Positions 34,092 to 43,014 are shown, counted from the first letter of the stretch. The stretch: DNA of 64,000 nt from Saccharothrix australiensis (GCF_003634935.1 NZ_RBXO01000001.1:6101501-6165500), one strand, 5' to 3'. The notes: generated by a model from the letters alone, not told the origin. Numbers and translations are program-made.

Positions 34092-35288
34092 ATGGACACC
34101 GTACTGATCTCCGGCGCGAGCATCGCCGGCCCCGCCCTCGCCTACTGGCTGCGCCACTACGGCCTCACCCCGACCGTGGTCGAGCGGGCCACCGCGCCCC
34201 GACCGGGCGGCCAGGCCGTGGACGTGCGCGGCACGGCGCGCGAAGTGCTCGCCAGGACGGGCGTGCTGGACGAGGTGCGCGCCGCCCACACGGGTGCGCG
34301 CGGCATGGCGTTCGTCAACGCCTCGGGCAAGCGCACCGCGACGATGCCGTCCGACGCGATGGGCGACTCGGGCGGCGCGATCGCGGAGATCGAGATCCTG
34401 CGCGGCGACCTCGTGCGCATCCTCCACGAGCGAACGGCCACCGACGTCGAGCACCTGTTCGACGACACCGTCACGTCGCTGACCGAGACGCCGGGCGGCG
34501 TGGACGTGACGTTCGAGAAGTCGCCACCGCGCCGGTTCGACGTGGTCGTCGGCGCGGACGGCCTGCACTCCAAGGTGCGGTCGCTGGCGTTCGGGCCCGA
34601 GTCGGACTTCCTGCACGACATGGGCGCGTACACGGCCATCTTCGGCACCACGCAGGCCGAGGACCTGGACGGCTGGATGCTCATGCACACCGTCCCCGGC
34701 CGCACGGCGGGCATCTACCCGACACCGGGCGGTGGGGCGAAGGGCATGTTCGTGTTCAAGTCGCCGGTGCTGCCCCACGACCGCCACGACGACGCCTTCC
34801 GCCGCGACCTGGTCGCCCGGACGTTCGCCGGTGACGGCTGGGACGTGCCGCGCCTGGTGGCGGACATGAGGACCGCGCCGGACTTCTACTTCGACCGCCT
34901 GTGCCAGGTGCGGATGGGCGCGTGGTCGCGCGGGCGGGTCGTCCTGCTGGGCGACGCGGCGTGCTGCGCGTCCCCGATGGCGGGCAACGGCACCAGCGTG
35001 GCGCTGGTCGGGGCGTACCTGCTGGCCGGTGAGCTGGCGGTGGCCGTCGACCACACCACGGCGTTCCGGCGGTACGAGGAGGCGATGCGCGAGTACGCGC
35101 GGCGGTGCCAGGAGTTCGCGCTCGGCGGGATGGCCGGGCTGCTGCCGGACTCCCGCTGGTTCATCCGGGTGCGGGACTTGTCGATGCGCGTGATCCCGCG
35201 CGTCCCCGGCTTGGGCCGGGTGTTCGGCGACCTCCAGAAGATCGCGAACACCGTGACGCTGCCGGACTACCCGGTTCGAGCGCGCTGA
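34092..35288 (+). CDS. FAD-dependent monooxygenase (TetX/PHBH-like)
   Basis: The 398-residue enzyme has the class A flavoprotein fingerprint: ISGASIAGPALAYWL as the dinucleotide fold (GxGxxG degenerate to GASIAG), RGDLVRILHE with the conserved Arg, DVVVGADGLHSKVR as the DG motif, and VVLLGDAACCASPMAGNGTS as the GD motif. Closest in style are proteins annotated as FAD-dependent oxidoreductases that hydroxylate tetracycline, rifampicin or aromatic polyketides. Two ATG codons (34077 and 34092) are in frame; 34092 is chosen because MDTVLISGA gives the standard N-terminus. The gene faces a GntR-TetR fusion regulator across paired operators, so it is likely induced by a small aromatic substrate or drug. 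Confidence 0.86.
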   Translation: MDTVLISGASIAGPALAYWLRHYGLTPTVVERATAPRPGGQAVDVRGTAREVLARTGVLDEVRAAHTGARGMAFVNASGKRTATMPSDAMGDSGGAIAEIEILRGDLVRILHERTATDVEHLFDDTVTSLTETPGGVDVTFEKSPPRRFDVVVGADGLHSKVRSLAFGPESDFLHDMGAYTAIFGTTQAEDLDGWMLMHTVPGRTAGIYPTPGGGAKGMFVFKSPVLPHDRHDDAFRRDLVARTFAGDGWDVPRLVADMRTAPDFYFDRLCQVRMGAWSRGRVVLLGDAACCASPMAGNGTSVALVGAYLLAGELAVAVDHTTAFRRYEEAMREYARRCQEFALGGMAGLLPDSRWFIRVRDLSMRVIPRVPGLGRVFGDLQKIANTVTLPDYPVRAR

Positions 35289-35454
35289 GCCGGGAGAGCG
35301 CGAGCAGGGTCCGTGGTCCCCCTGCTGCGGTCCTGTTGCCTTCCGGGAAGCATCGGTGGGCCGGGGGTGGGGTTGTGTCGGCGGTCGGTGGTCGGCGATC
35401 GGGTTGCCGGGGCCGGGCGGTGGCGGAAGTGGTCGGGGCGGATGTGGTGAAAGC

Positions 35455-35485
35455 TTGACCTCCAGCTGGATCGAGGTCTTACGTT
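35455..35485 (+). promoter_or_regulatory. SoxR/MerR-type promoter of the ABC exporter
   Basis: TTGACC (35455-35460) and TACGTT (35480-35485) are spaced by 19 bases, the unusually long spacer of MerR-family promoters. It contains the imperfect 18-base dyad CCTCCAGCTGGATCGAGG (35459-35476). The ATG lies seven bases after the -10 element, so the transcript is probably leaderless. The box matches the one at 54447 in 15 of 18 positions. Confidence 0.72.
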
Positions 35486-35491
35486 TCCGGC

Positions 35492-37396
35492 ATGGACATG
35501 GAAGTCACGGCGTGGATGTCGCTTTACCACGTGACCAACGCGCACGACGACAAGCGGCCCTTCTCGAAAGCCACGCTGCGGCGCATCTGGTCGTTCGCCC
35601 GGCCCCGGAAGACGCGGCTGGTGCAGTACCTGGTCATCAGCGTCGCCGTCGCGGTGCTCGCGGTCGTGACGCCCGTCCTCGCCGGTCGCATCGTGGACGC
35701 CATCGTCAACGGGGCCGCGCTCGACGTCGTCCTCGGCCTGGCCGGGCTGATCGCCGGCATCGCCGTCCTGGAGGCGGCGCTGGGCCTGGTGTCGCGGTGG
35801 CTGTCCGCGAGCATCGGCGAGGACCTCATCCTCGACCTCCGGACCGCCGTGTTCGACCACGTCCAGCGGATGCCGATCGCCTTCTTCACCCGCACCCGGA
35901 CGGGCGCGCTGGTCAGCCGGCTCAACAACGACGTGATCGGCGCGCAGCGCGCGTTCAGCGACACGTTGGCCGGCGTGGTGGGCAACGTCGTCACGCTGGT
36001 GCTGACGCTGGTCGTCATGATCGGGCTGTCGTGGCAGATCACGCTGCTCGCGCTGGTGCTGCTGCCGGTGTTCGTCCTGCCCGCCCGCCGCATGGGATCC
36101 CGCCTGGCCCGCCTGGAGCGCGAGGCCGCGAACCACAACGCCACCATGAGCACGCAGATGACCGAGCGGTTCTCCGCGCCCGGCGCGACGCTGGTGAAGC
36201 TGTTCGGCCGCCCGCGGCGGGAGTCGGCGGAGTTCGCCGCCCGCGCCCGCCGGGTCCGGGACATCGGTGTCCGGTCGGCCATGGTGCAGACCGTGTTCCT
36301 CACCGCGCTGACGCTGGTGTCGGCGCTCGCCCTCGCGCTGGTCTACGGCCTGGGCGGCTTCTACGCGCTGCGCGGGCAGCTCGACCCCGGTGCGGTGGTG
36401 GCGCTGGCGCTGCTGCTCACCCGCCTGTACGCGCCGCTGACCGCGCTGGCCAGCGCGCGGGTCGAGGTGATGAGCGCCCTGGTCAGCTTCGAGCGCGTGT
36501 TCGAGGTGCTCGACCTCAAGCCGCTGATCAGCGAGAAGCCGGACGCGACGACCGTGCCGGACGGCCCGGTGGCGGTGGAGTTCGACCGGGTGTCGTTCTC
36601 CTACCCCTCGGCCGACAAGGTGTCGCTGGCCTCGCTGGAGGAGGTCGCCGTGCTGGACAGCCGGGGCGGTGTGCAGGTCCTGCACGACGTGTCGTTCCGC
36701 GCCGAGCCGGGTCAGGTGGTGGCGCTGGTCGGCTCGTCGGGCGCGGGCAAGTCGACGATCGCCTCGCTGCTGCCGCGCCTCTACGACGTGGACGGCGGCG
36801 CGGTGCGGCTGTCCGGAGTGGACGTCCGCGACCTGTCGGCGCAGGCGATCCGCGACACGCTCGGCATGGTGACCCAGGACGGTCACCTGTTCCACGAGTC
36901 GATCCGGGCCAACCTCCTGCTCGCGCGCCCGGAGGCGACCGAGGACGAGCTGTGGGACGTCCTACTGCGCGCCCGGCTCGACGACCTCGTCCGGTCCCTG
37001 CCGGACGGCCTGGACACGGTGGTCGGCGAGCGCGGCTACCGGCTGTCCGGCGGCGAGCGCCAGCGCCTCACCATCGCCCGCCTGCTGCTGGCCCGGCCCA
37101 GGGTGGTGATCCTGGACGAGGCCACGGCGCACCTGGACTCCACGTCCGAGGCCGCCGTCCAGGCCGCGCTCGCGGAAGCCCTGGACGGCCGCACGGCCCT
37201 GGTCATCGCGCACCGGCTGTCCACGATCCGCGCCGCCGACCTGATCCTGGTCGTGGAGGACGGGCGGATCGTGGAACGCGGCACGCACACCGACCTGCTC
37301 GCGGCCGGCGGCCGGTACGAGGAGCTGTACCGGACGCAGTTCGCCGAGGAGGCGGGCGTGGTCGAGGAGGCGGTCGAGGAGGCGTCGGTCTCGTGA
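35492..37396 (+). CDS. ABC exporter half-transporter (fused membrane and ATPase domains)
   Basis: The 634-residue protein has six predicted membrane segments in the first 330 residues (for example YLVISVAVAVLAVVTPVLAG and VVTLVLTLVVMIGL) and a complete ATPase: Walker A GSSGAGKST near residue 413, signature LSGGERQR, Walker B VVILDEA and H-loop IAHRL. It should work as a homodimer exporting drugs or lipophilic compounds. The ATG at 35492 is close to the predicted transcription start, so translation is likely leaderless; a second ATG six bases later is possible. Its MerR/SoxR-like promoter suggests induction by redox-active compounds. In Streptomyces coelicolor an ABC transporter is a member of the SoxR regulon, which fits. 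Confidence 0.9.
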   Translation: MDMEVTAWMSLYHVTNAHDDKRPFSKATLRRIWSFARPRKTRLVQYLVISVAVAVLAVVTPVLAGRIVDAIVNGAALDVVLGLAGLIAGIAVLEAALGLVSRWLSASIGEDLILDLRTAVFDHVQRMPIAFFTRTRTGALVSRLNNDVIGAQRAFSDTLAGVVGNVVTLVLTLVVMIGLSWQITLLALVLLPVFVLPARRMGSRLARLEREAANHNATMSTQMTERFSAPGATLVKLFGRPRRESAEFAARARRVRDIGVRSAMVQTVFLTALTLVSALALALVYGLGGFYALRGQLDPGAVVALALLLTRLYAPLTALASARVEVMSALVSFERVFEVLDLKPLISEKPDATTVPDGPVAVEFDRVSFSYPSADKVSLASLEEVAVLDSRGGVQVLHDVSFRAEPGQVVALVGSSGAGKSTIASLLPRLYDVDGGAVRLSGVDVRDLSAQAIRDTLGMVTQDGHLFHESIRANLLLARPEATEDELWDVLLRARLDDLVRSLPDGLDTVVGERGYRLSGGERQRLTIARLLLARPRVVILDEATAHLDSTSEAAVQAALAEALDGRTALVIAHRLSTIRAADLILVVEDGRIVERGTHTDLLAAGGRYEELYRTQFAEEAGVVEEAVEEASVS

Positions 37397-37477
37397 CGGC
37401 GGGGTCGTCGCGGCGGCCGGCCCGGCGGCGGTCACCGCGACGACCCGCGCGGGTGGCGCGCGCGACCGAGTGTCCAC

Positions 37478-37996
37478 TCAGGACATCGCGCCGTCGCGCG
37501 CGGTCGCACCCAGCCGGTCGAAGTAGGGCTTCATCGACGGGTAGTAGGAGTCGAACTCGGGCAGCGGCGCGCCGGCGCGCGAGGCGACCAGCATGTCCAG
37601 GTAGTACTCCCAGCCCGGCCCGATCTCGCCGACGGCCTCCGTCGACCGCAGGTGGTGCACCAGCTTCAGCTCGGTCACACCGTCCACTTCGGACAGGCGG
37701 AGTTCGAGCCGCCACCGGCCGTGCTCGTCGATCGTGGTGACGGCGAGCCGCATCGGCGGTTCGCACGCCTCGATGCGGGCCTCCATCCACGGTTGTTGCT
37801 CCTCGTAGGCCATCTGGACCTTGATGGTGCGACCGGGCCCGGCCTCGCCCTCCCAGGGGCCGAACCAGCGGGCGGTGCGCTCCGGTTCCGTGATGCTGGC
37901 CCACACGTCCTCCGCGTGCGCGCGGAACGTGCGGGTCAGCACGAGGTCGTGGCCGGTGGCGACGCGCAGCAGCCGGCCGGTGGGTGTGCGGGTCAT
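37478..37996 (-). CDS. SRPBCC/AHSA1-family protein
   Basis: The 172-residue protein has the AHSA1-like START-fold pattern: LVLTRTFRAHAEDVWASITEPERTARWFGPWEG, then GRTIKVQMAYEEQQPWMEARIEACEPPMRLAVTT, and GPGWEYYLDMLVAS near the end. Such proteins bind hydrophobic ligands in a deep pocket, and very often occur as the second gene after an ArsR regulator. Here the ATG at 37996 overlaps the ArsR stop (ATGA), with AGGAG nine bases upstream, so the pair is a two-gene operon. The substrate is unknown. A role as an effector-binding partner or hydrolase helper is a family-level guess. Confidence 0.86.
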   Translation of the reverse strand: MTRTPTGRLLRVATGHDLVLTRTFRAHAEDVWASITEPERTARWFGPWEGEAGPGRTIKVQMAYEEQQPWMEARIEACEPPMRLAVTTIDEHGRWRLELRLSEVDGVTELKLVHHLRSTEAVGEIGPGWEYYLDMLVASRAGAPLPEFDSYYPSMKPYFDRLGATARDGAMS

Positions 37997-38343
37997 GCGG
38001 TGTGCTCCTCTCGCCGGTCCGCGCGGCGTTCGCGGCGCGTCCGGTACACCTCGGTTTCCAGCGCGTCGAGGCGGTGCTCCCAGCCGGCGGGCCGGGTGAC
38101 CCGCGCCAGCCAGCCGACGAGGCCGGCCAGCGGCTCCGGGTCGAGCACGTAGAAGCGCCGCCTGCCGACGAGTTCGTCGCGCACGAGGCCGCTGTCCCGG
38201 AGCACCTTCAGGTGCCTGCTGACGGCGGGCCGGCTGATGTCGAACCGGGCCGCGACCTCCCCGGCCGACAGCCGGGACGCGTGCAGCATCTCCAGGATCT
38301 CGCGCCGCACCGGATCGGCGATCGCGCGGGCCACCTCGTCCAC
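37993..38343 (-). CDS. ArsR-family transcriptional regulator
   Basis: The 116-residue protein is a single winged helix: AIADPVRREILEMLHASRLSAGEVAARFDISRPAVSRHLKVLRDSGLVRDELVGRRRFYVL. It lacks the metal-binding Cys pairs of ArsR/SmtB metal sensors, so it is of the non-metal subgroup usually paired with AHSA1 proteins. The start is the GTG at 38343. TACGCT lies six bases upstream of it and could be the -10 element of a leaderless transcript. A perfect inverted repeat at 38351-38370 covers that element, so autoregulation is likely. The SRPBCC gene follows with a four-base overlap. Confidence 0.87.
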   Translation of the reverse strand: MDEVARAIADPVRREILEMLHASRLSAGEVAARFDISRPAVSRHLKVLRDSGLVRDELVGRRRFYVLDPEPLAGLVGWLARVTRPAGWEHRLDALETEVYRTRRERRADRREEHTA

Positions 38344-38350
38344 GCCGGAA

Positions 38351-38370
38351 GCGTAACCGACTGGTTACGC
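38351..38370. promoter_or_regulatory. Probable ArsR operator overlapping the M20 peptidase stop codon
   Basis: GCGTAACC-gact-GGTTACGC is a perfect 8-base inverted repeat covering the likely -10 region of arsR. The TAA stop of the peptidase gene lies inside its right arm, so the operator is partly coding. The box is 7 bases from the ArsR start codon. Confidence 0.72.
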
Positions 38371-39447
38371 GTCGGGCAATGACCCCAGGTAGTCCGCCAG
38401 CGCCCGCCGGTACGGCTCCACGGTGTCCAGGTCCGCGTACTCGTCGGGACCGTGCTGGCCGTCGCCGCCGATGCCGAAGATCACCGCGTCCACCCCGTGC
38501 CGGTGGAAGAAGCGCGAGTCCGCCGCGCCGTGCTTGCGCAGGAACTCGCCGGAGTAGCCCTGCGCGCGGGCCGCCGCCCGCAACGCCCGCACGTCGACGC
38601 CGTCCCGCGCCGCCCGGTGCGGCGGCTCGACGTGGAGCACCTCGACCGGCAGCCCGCACACCGCCGACAGGTGGGCGGCGACGGCCGCCGCGTCCCGTCC
38701 CGCGAAGTCGCCGTCCTCCGGCGGGAAGCGGATGTCCAGCCACGCGGTCGCGTCCGCGGGCACCTGGTTCACCGCCGTGTTCGCCGTCCCGATCCGGGCC
38801 ACGTTCACCGTCGTCCGCCACTGCTCCTCGGTCGGCGGCGGGTACGCCGCGAGCAGCGCGTCGACCGCGCGCACCAGCTTGACCACGGCGTTGTCGCCCA
38901 GCCACGGGTACGCGCCGTGCGCGGCCAGCCCGACGGCGCTCACGCGGGCGGTGGCCAGCCCCTTCGACTCGGTCACCAGGCGCAGCCCGCTGTGCTCGCC
39001 GATCACCGCGAACCGCGCCGTGACACCGCGTTCGAGCTGGTGCAGCGTCCCGTCCCGGCCGCCCACCTCCTCGTCGGTCACCAGTTGCAGCGCCACCGGG
39101 AACGTCGTCGGCACGTCCCGGAACACCGAGGCCAGCACCAGCGCCGACAGCTTCATGTCCTGCGCGCCCCGCGCGTACAGGCGGGAGCCCGCGCGCCGCG
39201 GCCGGAACTGCTCCGGCGACCCCGGCACGACGTCGAGGTGGGCGTTGAAGATCACGCGGAACGGCACCCGCTCCCGGCCCCGGTACACCAGCGCGCTCGG
39301 CTTGCCGCCGGACTCGAACCGCTCGACCGTGCAGCCGGGCCCCACCACGTCGAGGACGAAGTCCAGCGCCCGCGCCAACTCCTCGGGGCGGTCGGCCGTC
39401 GACGGGATGCGCAGCAGCTCGTCCGCGAGCACCAGGAAGTCGTCCAC
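38365..39447 (-). CDS. M20-family metallopeptidase (ArgE/DapE-like)
   Basis: The 360-residue protein has the di-zinc site of the M20 family: His in FNAHLDVVPG, bridging Asp in YARGAQDMKL, the catalytic pair in TDEEVGG, a second His in GEHSG and a late His in GQHGPDEYADLDTVE. The dimerisation domain in the middle (GLAAHGAYPWLGDNAV with the conserved His) is intact. It resembles acetylornithine deacetylase and succinyl-diaminopimelate desuccinylase-like peptidases of broad use, so the substrate is not assigned. The GTG at 39447 has no good ribosome site. It lies 23 bases upstream of arsR on the same strand, and its end overlaps the arsR operator. Confidence 0.87.
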   Translation of the reverse strand: MDDFLVLADELLRIPSTADRPEELARALDFVLDVVGPGCTVERFESGGKPSALVYRGRERVPFRVIFNAHLDVVPGSPEQFRPRRAGSRLYARGAQDMKLSALVLASVFRDVPTTFPVALQLVTDEEVGGRDGTLHQLERGVTARFAVIGEHSGLRLVTESKGLATARVSAVGLAAHGAYPWLGDNAVVKLVRAVDALLAAYPPPTEEQWRTTVNVARIGTANTAVNQVPADATAWLDIRFPPEDGDFAGRDAAAVAAHLSAVCGLPVEVLHVEPPHRAARDGVDVRALRAAARAQGYSGEFLRKHGAADSRFFHRHGVDAVIFGIGGDGQHGPDEYADLDTVEPYRRALADYLGSLPDA

Positions 39448-39484
39448 GCGTCCATCGTGCCGCGGATCGGCCCGCCGGCAACCC

Positions 39485-39544
39485 GTCCGCCACCCCGCCG
39501 TCCCCTCCCGCGCCGTCCGCTACCCCGCCGTCCCCTCCCGCGCC
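39485..39544. repeat. 30-base tandem duplication in the peptidase-synthetase gap
   Basis: The unit GTCCGCYACCCCGCCGTCCC (first 20 of 30 bases) is present twice in direct tandem, 39485-39514 and 39515-39544, with one C/T difference. It lies between the fadD stop and the peptidase start, in DNA with no gene. Confidence 0.85.
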
Positions 39545-39602
39545 CACCACACCGCGCGGCCCCCGGCCGAGCCGCCCGGCCCCCGCTCGACCACGAGGGC
39601 GC

Positions 39603-41240
39603 TCACGCCCGGTCCGCCGCCCCGGAGTCGGTTCGCGCTTCGTCGGCGAGTCCGAGGATCTCCACGGCCTGCCTGCGCATCTCGACCTTGCGGACCTTGC
39701 CGGTGACCGTCATCGGGAACTCGTCGACCACGTGCACGTAGCGCGGGACCTTGTGGTGCGCCAGCCGGCCCGCGCAGAACTCGCGCACCGCCTCGGCGGT
39801 CAGCGGGGTGGTGCCGGGCCGCATCCGCAGCCACGCCATCAGCTCCTCGCCGTACTTGGCGTCCGGCACGCCGACCACCTGCGCGTCGAGCACGTCCGGG
39901 TGGGTGAAGAGGAACTCCTCGATCTCGCGCGGGTACAGGTTCTCGCCGCCCCGGATCACCATGTCCTTGATGCGCCCGGTGATGGTGACGTACCCCGCGT
40001 CGTCCATCACGGCCAGGTCGCCGGTGTGCATCCAGCGCGCGGCGTCGACCACCTCGGCCGTGCGGTCGGGCTGCTCCCAGTAGCCGAGCATCACCGAGTA
40101 GCCGCGCGTGCACAGCTCGCCGGGCGTGCCGCGCGGCACGGTGCGGCCGTGCTCCGGGTCGACCACCTTGACCTCCAGGTGCGGGCCGACGCGCCCGACG
40201 GTGGACACCCGGCGGTCCAGCGAGTCGTCCCGCCGGGTCTGCGTGGACACCGGCGAGGTCTCGGTCATGCCGTAGCAGATGGAGACCTCGCTCATCCCCA
40301 TGCGCTCCACGACCTGCTTCATCACCTCCACCGGGCACGGCGAGCCCGCCATGATCCCGGTGCGCAGCGAGGACAGGTCGTAGGAGTCGAAACCGGGGTC
40401 GGCGAGTTCGGCGATGAACATCGTCGGCACGCCGTAGAGCGAGGTGCACCGCTCGTCCGCCACGGCCTTCAGCGTCGCGGCCGGGTCGAACGCGGGTGCG
40501 GGGATCACCACGCACGCGCCGTGCGAGGTGGCCGCGAGGTTGCCCATCACCATCCCGAAGCAGTGGTAGAACGGGACGGGCAGGCAGATCCGGTCCTCGT
40601 GGGTGTACCCGCACAGCTCGCCGACGAAGAAGCCGTTGTTCAGGATGTTGTGGTGCGACAGGGTCGCGCCCTTCGGGAACCCCGTCGTGCCGGACGTGTA
40701 CTGGATGTTGACCGGGTCGTCGGCGGACAGCTCGGGCCACTCGGGCAGGTCCGCCGAGTGCAGCTCCGTCCACTCCGGACCGTCGAGCAGGACGACCTGC
40801 CGCAGTGCCGCGCAGCGGGGCCGCACCTCGGCGATCATCCCGGCGTAGTCGGAGGTCTTGAACGACGACGCGGCGATCAGCGTGCGCACGCCCGCCTGCC
40901 TGAGCACGTACTCCAGCTCGTGCACCCGGTAGGCGGGGTTGATGTTGACCAGGATCGCGCCGATCCGCGCCGTCGCGTACTGCACGACGACCCACTCGGC
41001 CCGGTTCGGCGACCAGATGCCGACCCGGTCGCCGACGCGGACCCCGGAGGCCCAGAGCCCGGCCGCGACGGCGTCCACCTCGGCGGCCAGCTCCCGGTAG
41101 GTCCACCGCCGCCCGGTCGCGCACTCGACCAGCGCCTCGCGCTCGCCGTGCGCCGCCACCGCGCGGTCGAAGTCGCCCGCGATGGTGTCACCCAGCAGCG
41201 GCACGTCCGAGGTGCCCGACGAGTAGCTCAGCTGCGCCAT
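39603..41240 (-). CDS. Fatty acyl-CoA synthetase (AMP-binding, FadD-like)
   Basis: The 545-residue enzyme has the adenylate-forming motifs: [16 protein letters not shown] (A3) near residue 185, [11 protein letters not shown] (A5), [36 protein letters not shown] (A7-A8), and the catalytic Lys in [10 protein letters not shown] (A10). It should activate a medium- or long-chain acid with ATP and transfer it to CoA. The start is the ATG at 41240, immediately preceded by an in-frame GTG. No ribosome site is evident, and the transcript may be leaderless. The neighbour M20 peptidase is 155 bases downstream on the same strand. A paaZ gene 8 kb away is the only other clear acid-degradation gene in the window. 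Confidence 0.9.
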   Translation of the reverse strand: MAQLSYSSGTSDVPLLGDTIAGDFDRAVAAHGEREALVECATGRRWTYRELAAEVDAVAAGLWASGVRVGDRVGIWSPNRAEWVVVQYATARIGAILVNINPAYRVHELEYVLRQAGVRTLIAASSFKTSDYAGMIAEVRPRCAALRQVVLLDGPEWTELHSADLPEWPELSADDPVNIQYTSGTTGFPKGATLSHHNILNNGFFVGELCGYTHEDRICLPVPFYHCFGMVMGNLAATSHGACVVIPAPAFDPAATLKAVADERCTSLYGVPTMFIAELADPGFDSYDLSSLRTGIMAGSPCPVEVMKQVVERMGMSEVSICYGMTETSPVSTQTRRDDSLDRRVSTVGRVGPHLEVKVVDPEHGRTVPRGTPGELCTRGYSVMLGYWEQPDRTAEVVDAARWMHTGDLAVMDDAGYVTITGRIKDMVIRGGENLYPREIEEFLFTHPDVLDAQVVGVPDAKYGEELMAWLRMRPGTTPLTAEAVREFCAGRLAHHKVPRYVHVVDEFPMTVTGKVRKVEMRRQAVEILGLADEARTDSGAADRA

Positions 41241-41320
41241 CACGGCAACGTACCGCAGGTCGCGCCGCCGGGTCCCGCGCTCGACGGGACCCCGCCGACC
41301 CGGTACGGCACAGTGGGGGC

Positions 41321-41908
41321 ATGGACCTCACGCCACGCGCGTTCTTCGACCTGGCCCGCCGGACCGTCGACACGGCCGTCTCGGTACCCGGCCGGGTGCT
41401 CGGCCTGCTGGAGGCGGCCGAGCAGGTGGTGCGCCGCGCCGACGACCTCGTCACCCGCACCGGTCGCGTCCTGGACGACACCGAGGCCCTGCTGGCGCGG
41501 GCGCGTGCCGTGACGACGACCGCCGAGGCCGTGACCGTCGACGCCGCGACCGTCACCACCGCCGCCGCGACCATCACGACCGACGCCGGGCAGGCCGCGC
41601 GCACCACCCGCGAGCTGCTGGACAGCTACGCGCCGCTGGCGCAGCGGGCGCACCCGCTGGCGCAGCGGTTCGTGGACGAGCTGTCGCCGCACGAGGTGGA
41701 CGCGGCCGTCCAGCTCGTCGACCAGCTGCCCGTGCTGACCCGGCACCTGATCGACGACGTCCTGCCGATCCTGTCCACCCTGGACCGGGTCGGGCCGGAC
41801 ATCCACCAGCTGCTGGAGGTCACCAACGACGTGCGGCAGGCGATCCTGGGCATTCCGGGGTTCGCGTTCCTGCGCAAGCGCGGCGAGGAGAAGCAGGAGG
41901 TGGACTAG
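41321..41908 (+). CDS. Hypothetical helical protein whose stop codon abuts an IS element
   Basis: The 195-residue protein is almost entirely helical with heptad-like Ala, Val and Thr spacing ([34 protein letters not shown]), consistent with a coiled-coil or phasin-like fold, and ends in a charged tail ([13 protein letters not shown]). No Cys, no signal peptide. GGGGGC precedes the ATG. Its TAG stop is part of the CTAG target of the insertion sequence that begins at 41909, so the reading frame is intact, but its transcript now runs into the element. I do not recognise a function; similar actinobacterial proteins are uncharacterised. Confidence 0.82.
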   Translation: MDLTPRAFFDLARRTVDTAVSVPGRVLGLLEAAEQVVRRADDLVTRTGRVLDDTEALLARARAVTTTAEAVTVDAATVTTAAATITTDAGQAARTTRELLDSYAPLAQRAHPLAQRFVDELSPHEVDAAVQLVDQLPVLTRHLIDDVLPILSTLDRVGPDIHQLLEVTNDVRQAILGIPGFAFLRKRGEEKQEVD

Positions 41909-42820
41909 GGCCTGTCTTCAAAGACGATCAAGCGGTGTTGGATCATGTCGGTCGTGGTGCGTCGTCATGAGCTGTCGGATGTCGAGTGGGCTGTGCTGTC
42001 GCGGTTTCTGCCGGTTTCCGGGACCGCAGGAAGGCCCCGCTCGGACGACCGTGTGGTGCTGAACGGGATCGTGTGGAAGTTGCGGACCGGCTCGGCCTGG
42101 CGGGACGTGCCGGAGCGCTACGGCTCCTGGCAGACCCTTTACACCCGTTTCCGCAGGTGGGCGTTGGACGGGACGTTCTCGCGGATGCTGCGGGCGGTCC
42201 AGGCGGAGAGCGAGGCCGCCGGTGACCTGGACTGGTTGGTGTCGGTCGATTCCACGATCGTGCGGGCCCACCAGCACGCCGCCGGAGGCAAAAGGGGGCA
42301 CGCGACGACGGCGAGGCGGGTGATCACGCCCTCGGTCGATCCCGCGGTGGGCTGAGCACCAAGCTCCACCTGGCCTGCGACGGGAGGGGCCGCCCGCTCG
42401 GATTCGTGCTGTCGGGCGGCAACACCAACGACTGCACCCGCTTCGAGCAGGTGATGGAGGCGATCCGTGTCCCCCGGATCGGGCCGGGCCGTCCGCGAAC
42501 CCGCCCCGACCACGTGATCGCGGACAAGGGCTACAGCTCACGCAGGATTCGCGCCTACCTGCGAGGGCGGGGCATCCGGCACACGATCCCCGAGCGTGTC
42601 GACCAGGTCAACGGCCGCCTGAACCGCGGTTCGCGCGGTGGCCGCCCGCCCGCCTTCGACCGCCGCACCTACCGGCTGCGCAATGTGGTCGAACGCTGCT
42701 TCAACCGGCTCAAGCAGTGGCGCGGCCTGGCCACGCGCTACGACAAGACCCAAGAGTCCTACCAGGCCGCTGTCACCATCGCTTCGATCCTGCTCTGGAT
42801 CTGATCTTTGAAGACGAGCC
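41909..42820 (+). mobile_element. IS5-family (IS427-type) insertion sequence, 912 bases
   Basis: Ends are imperfect inverted repeats: left GGCCTGTCTTCAAAGA, and right (reverse complement) GGCTCGTCTTCAAAGA, 14 of 16 identical. CTAG flanks both sides (41905-41908 and 42821-42824), the expected target duplication for this group. It contains one transposase read in two overlapping frames. The element seems complete and possibly active. It is inserted exactly between the stop codon of the helical gene and a hairpin that would have been that gene's terminator. Confidence 0.92.
41945..42804 (+). CDS. IS5-family DDE transposase, made by -1 frameshifting
   Basis: The first frame (41945-42355) encodes the N-terminal domain (LSDVEWAVLSRFLP, WRDVPERYGSWQTLYTRFRRW) and the first catalytic Asp in VSVDSTIVRAHQ. 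The second frame, read from about 42290, continues with EAGDHALGRSRGGLSTKLHLACDG, the second Asp in GGNTNDCTRFEQ and the catalytic Glu in NVVERCFNRLKQWRG, ending at 42804. The frames overlap and meet at A-AAA-GGG-GG (42290-42298), where the first frame reads GGC AAA AGG and the second CAA AAG GGG, a classic -1 slippage site. The full DDE enzyme is therefore a fusion product of about 285 residues. No internal damage is seen, so the transposase could be functional. Confidence 0.88.
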
Positions 42821-42823
42821 CTA

Positions 42824-42857
42824 GCGCCGGCGGGCGCGCCGCGGTCCCGCCCGGCGC
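42824..42857 (+). terminator. Hairpin displaced from its gene by the IS element
   Basis: GCGCCGG-CGGG pairs with CCCG-(C)-CCGGCGC around an 11-base loop with one bulged base. It starts at the last base of the right CTAG copy. Without the IS it would directly follow the stop codon of the helical gene. Confidence 0.6.
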
Positions 42858-43014
42858 GGCACGGCGTGACCGCCGCCGGTCACCGGTCCACGGGCACCGC
42901 TGCCACGTGCACCGGTTCCAGGGGCCCGCGTCCGCGGGCATCGGGTCCACGCGCATCACCGGACCACCGACGCGGCCAGACCGAACGCACCGCCGGACCA
43001 CCCGCGCGGCCGGG

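Noticed and set aside
41945-42804. Two separate transposase genes or a broken transposase
   Set aside because: The frames overlap and join at an AAAAGGGGG slippery site, and both carry their expected catalytic residues, so one frameshifted gene explains both.
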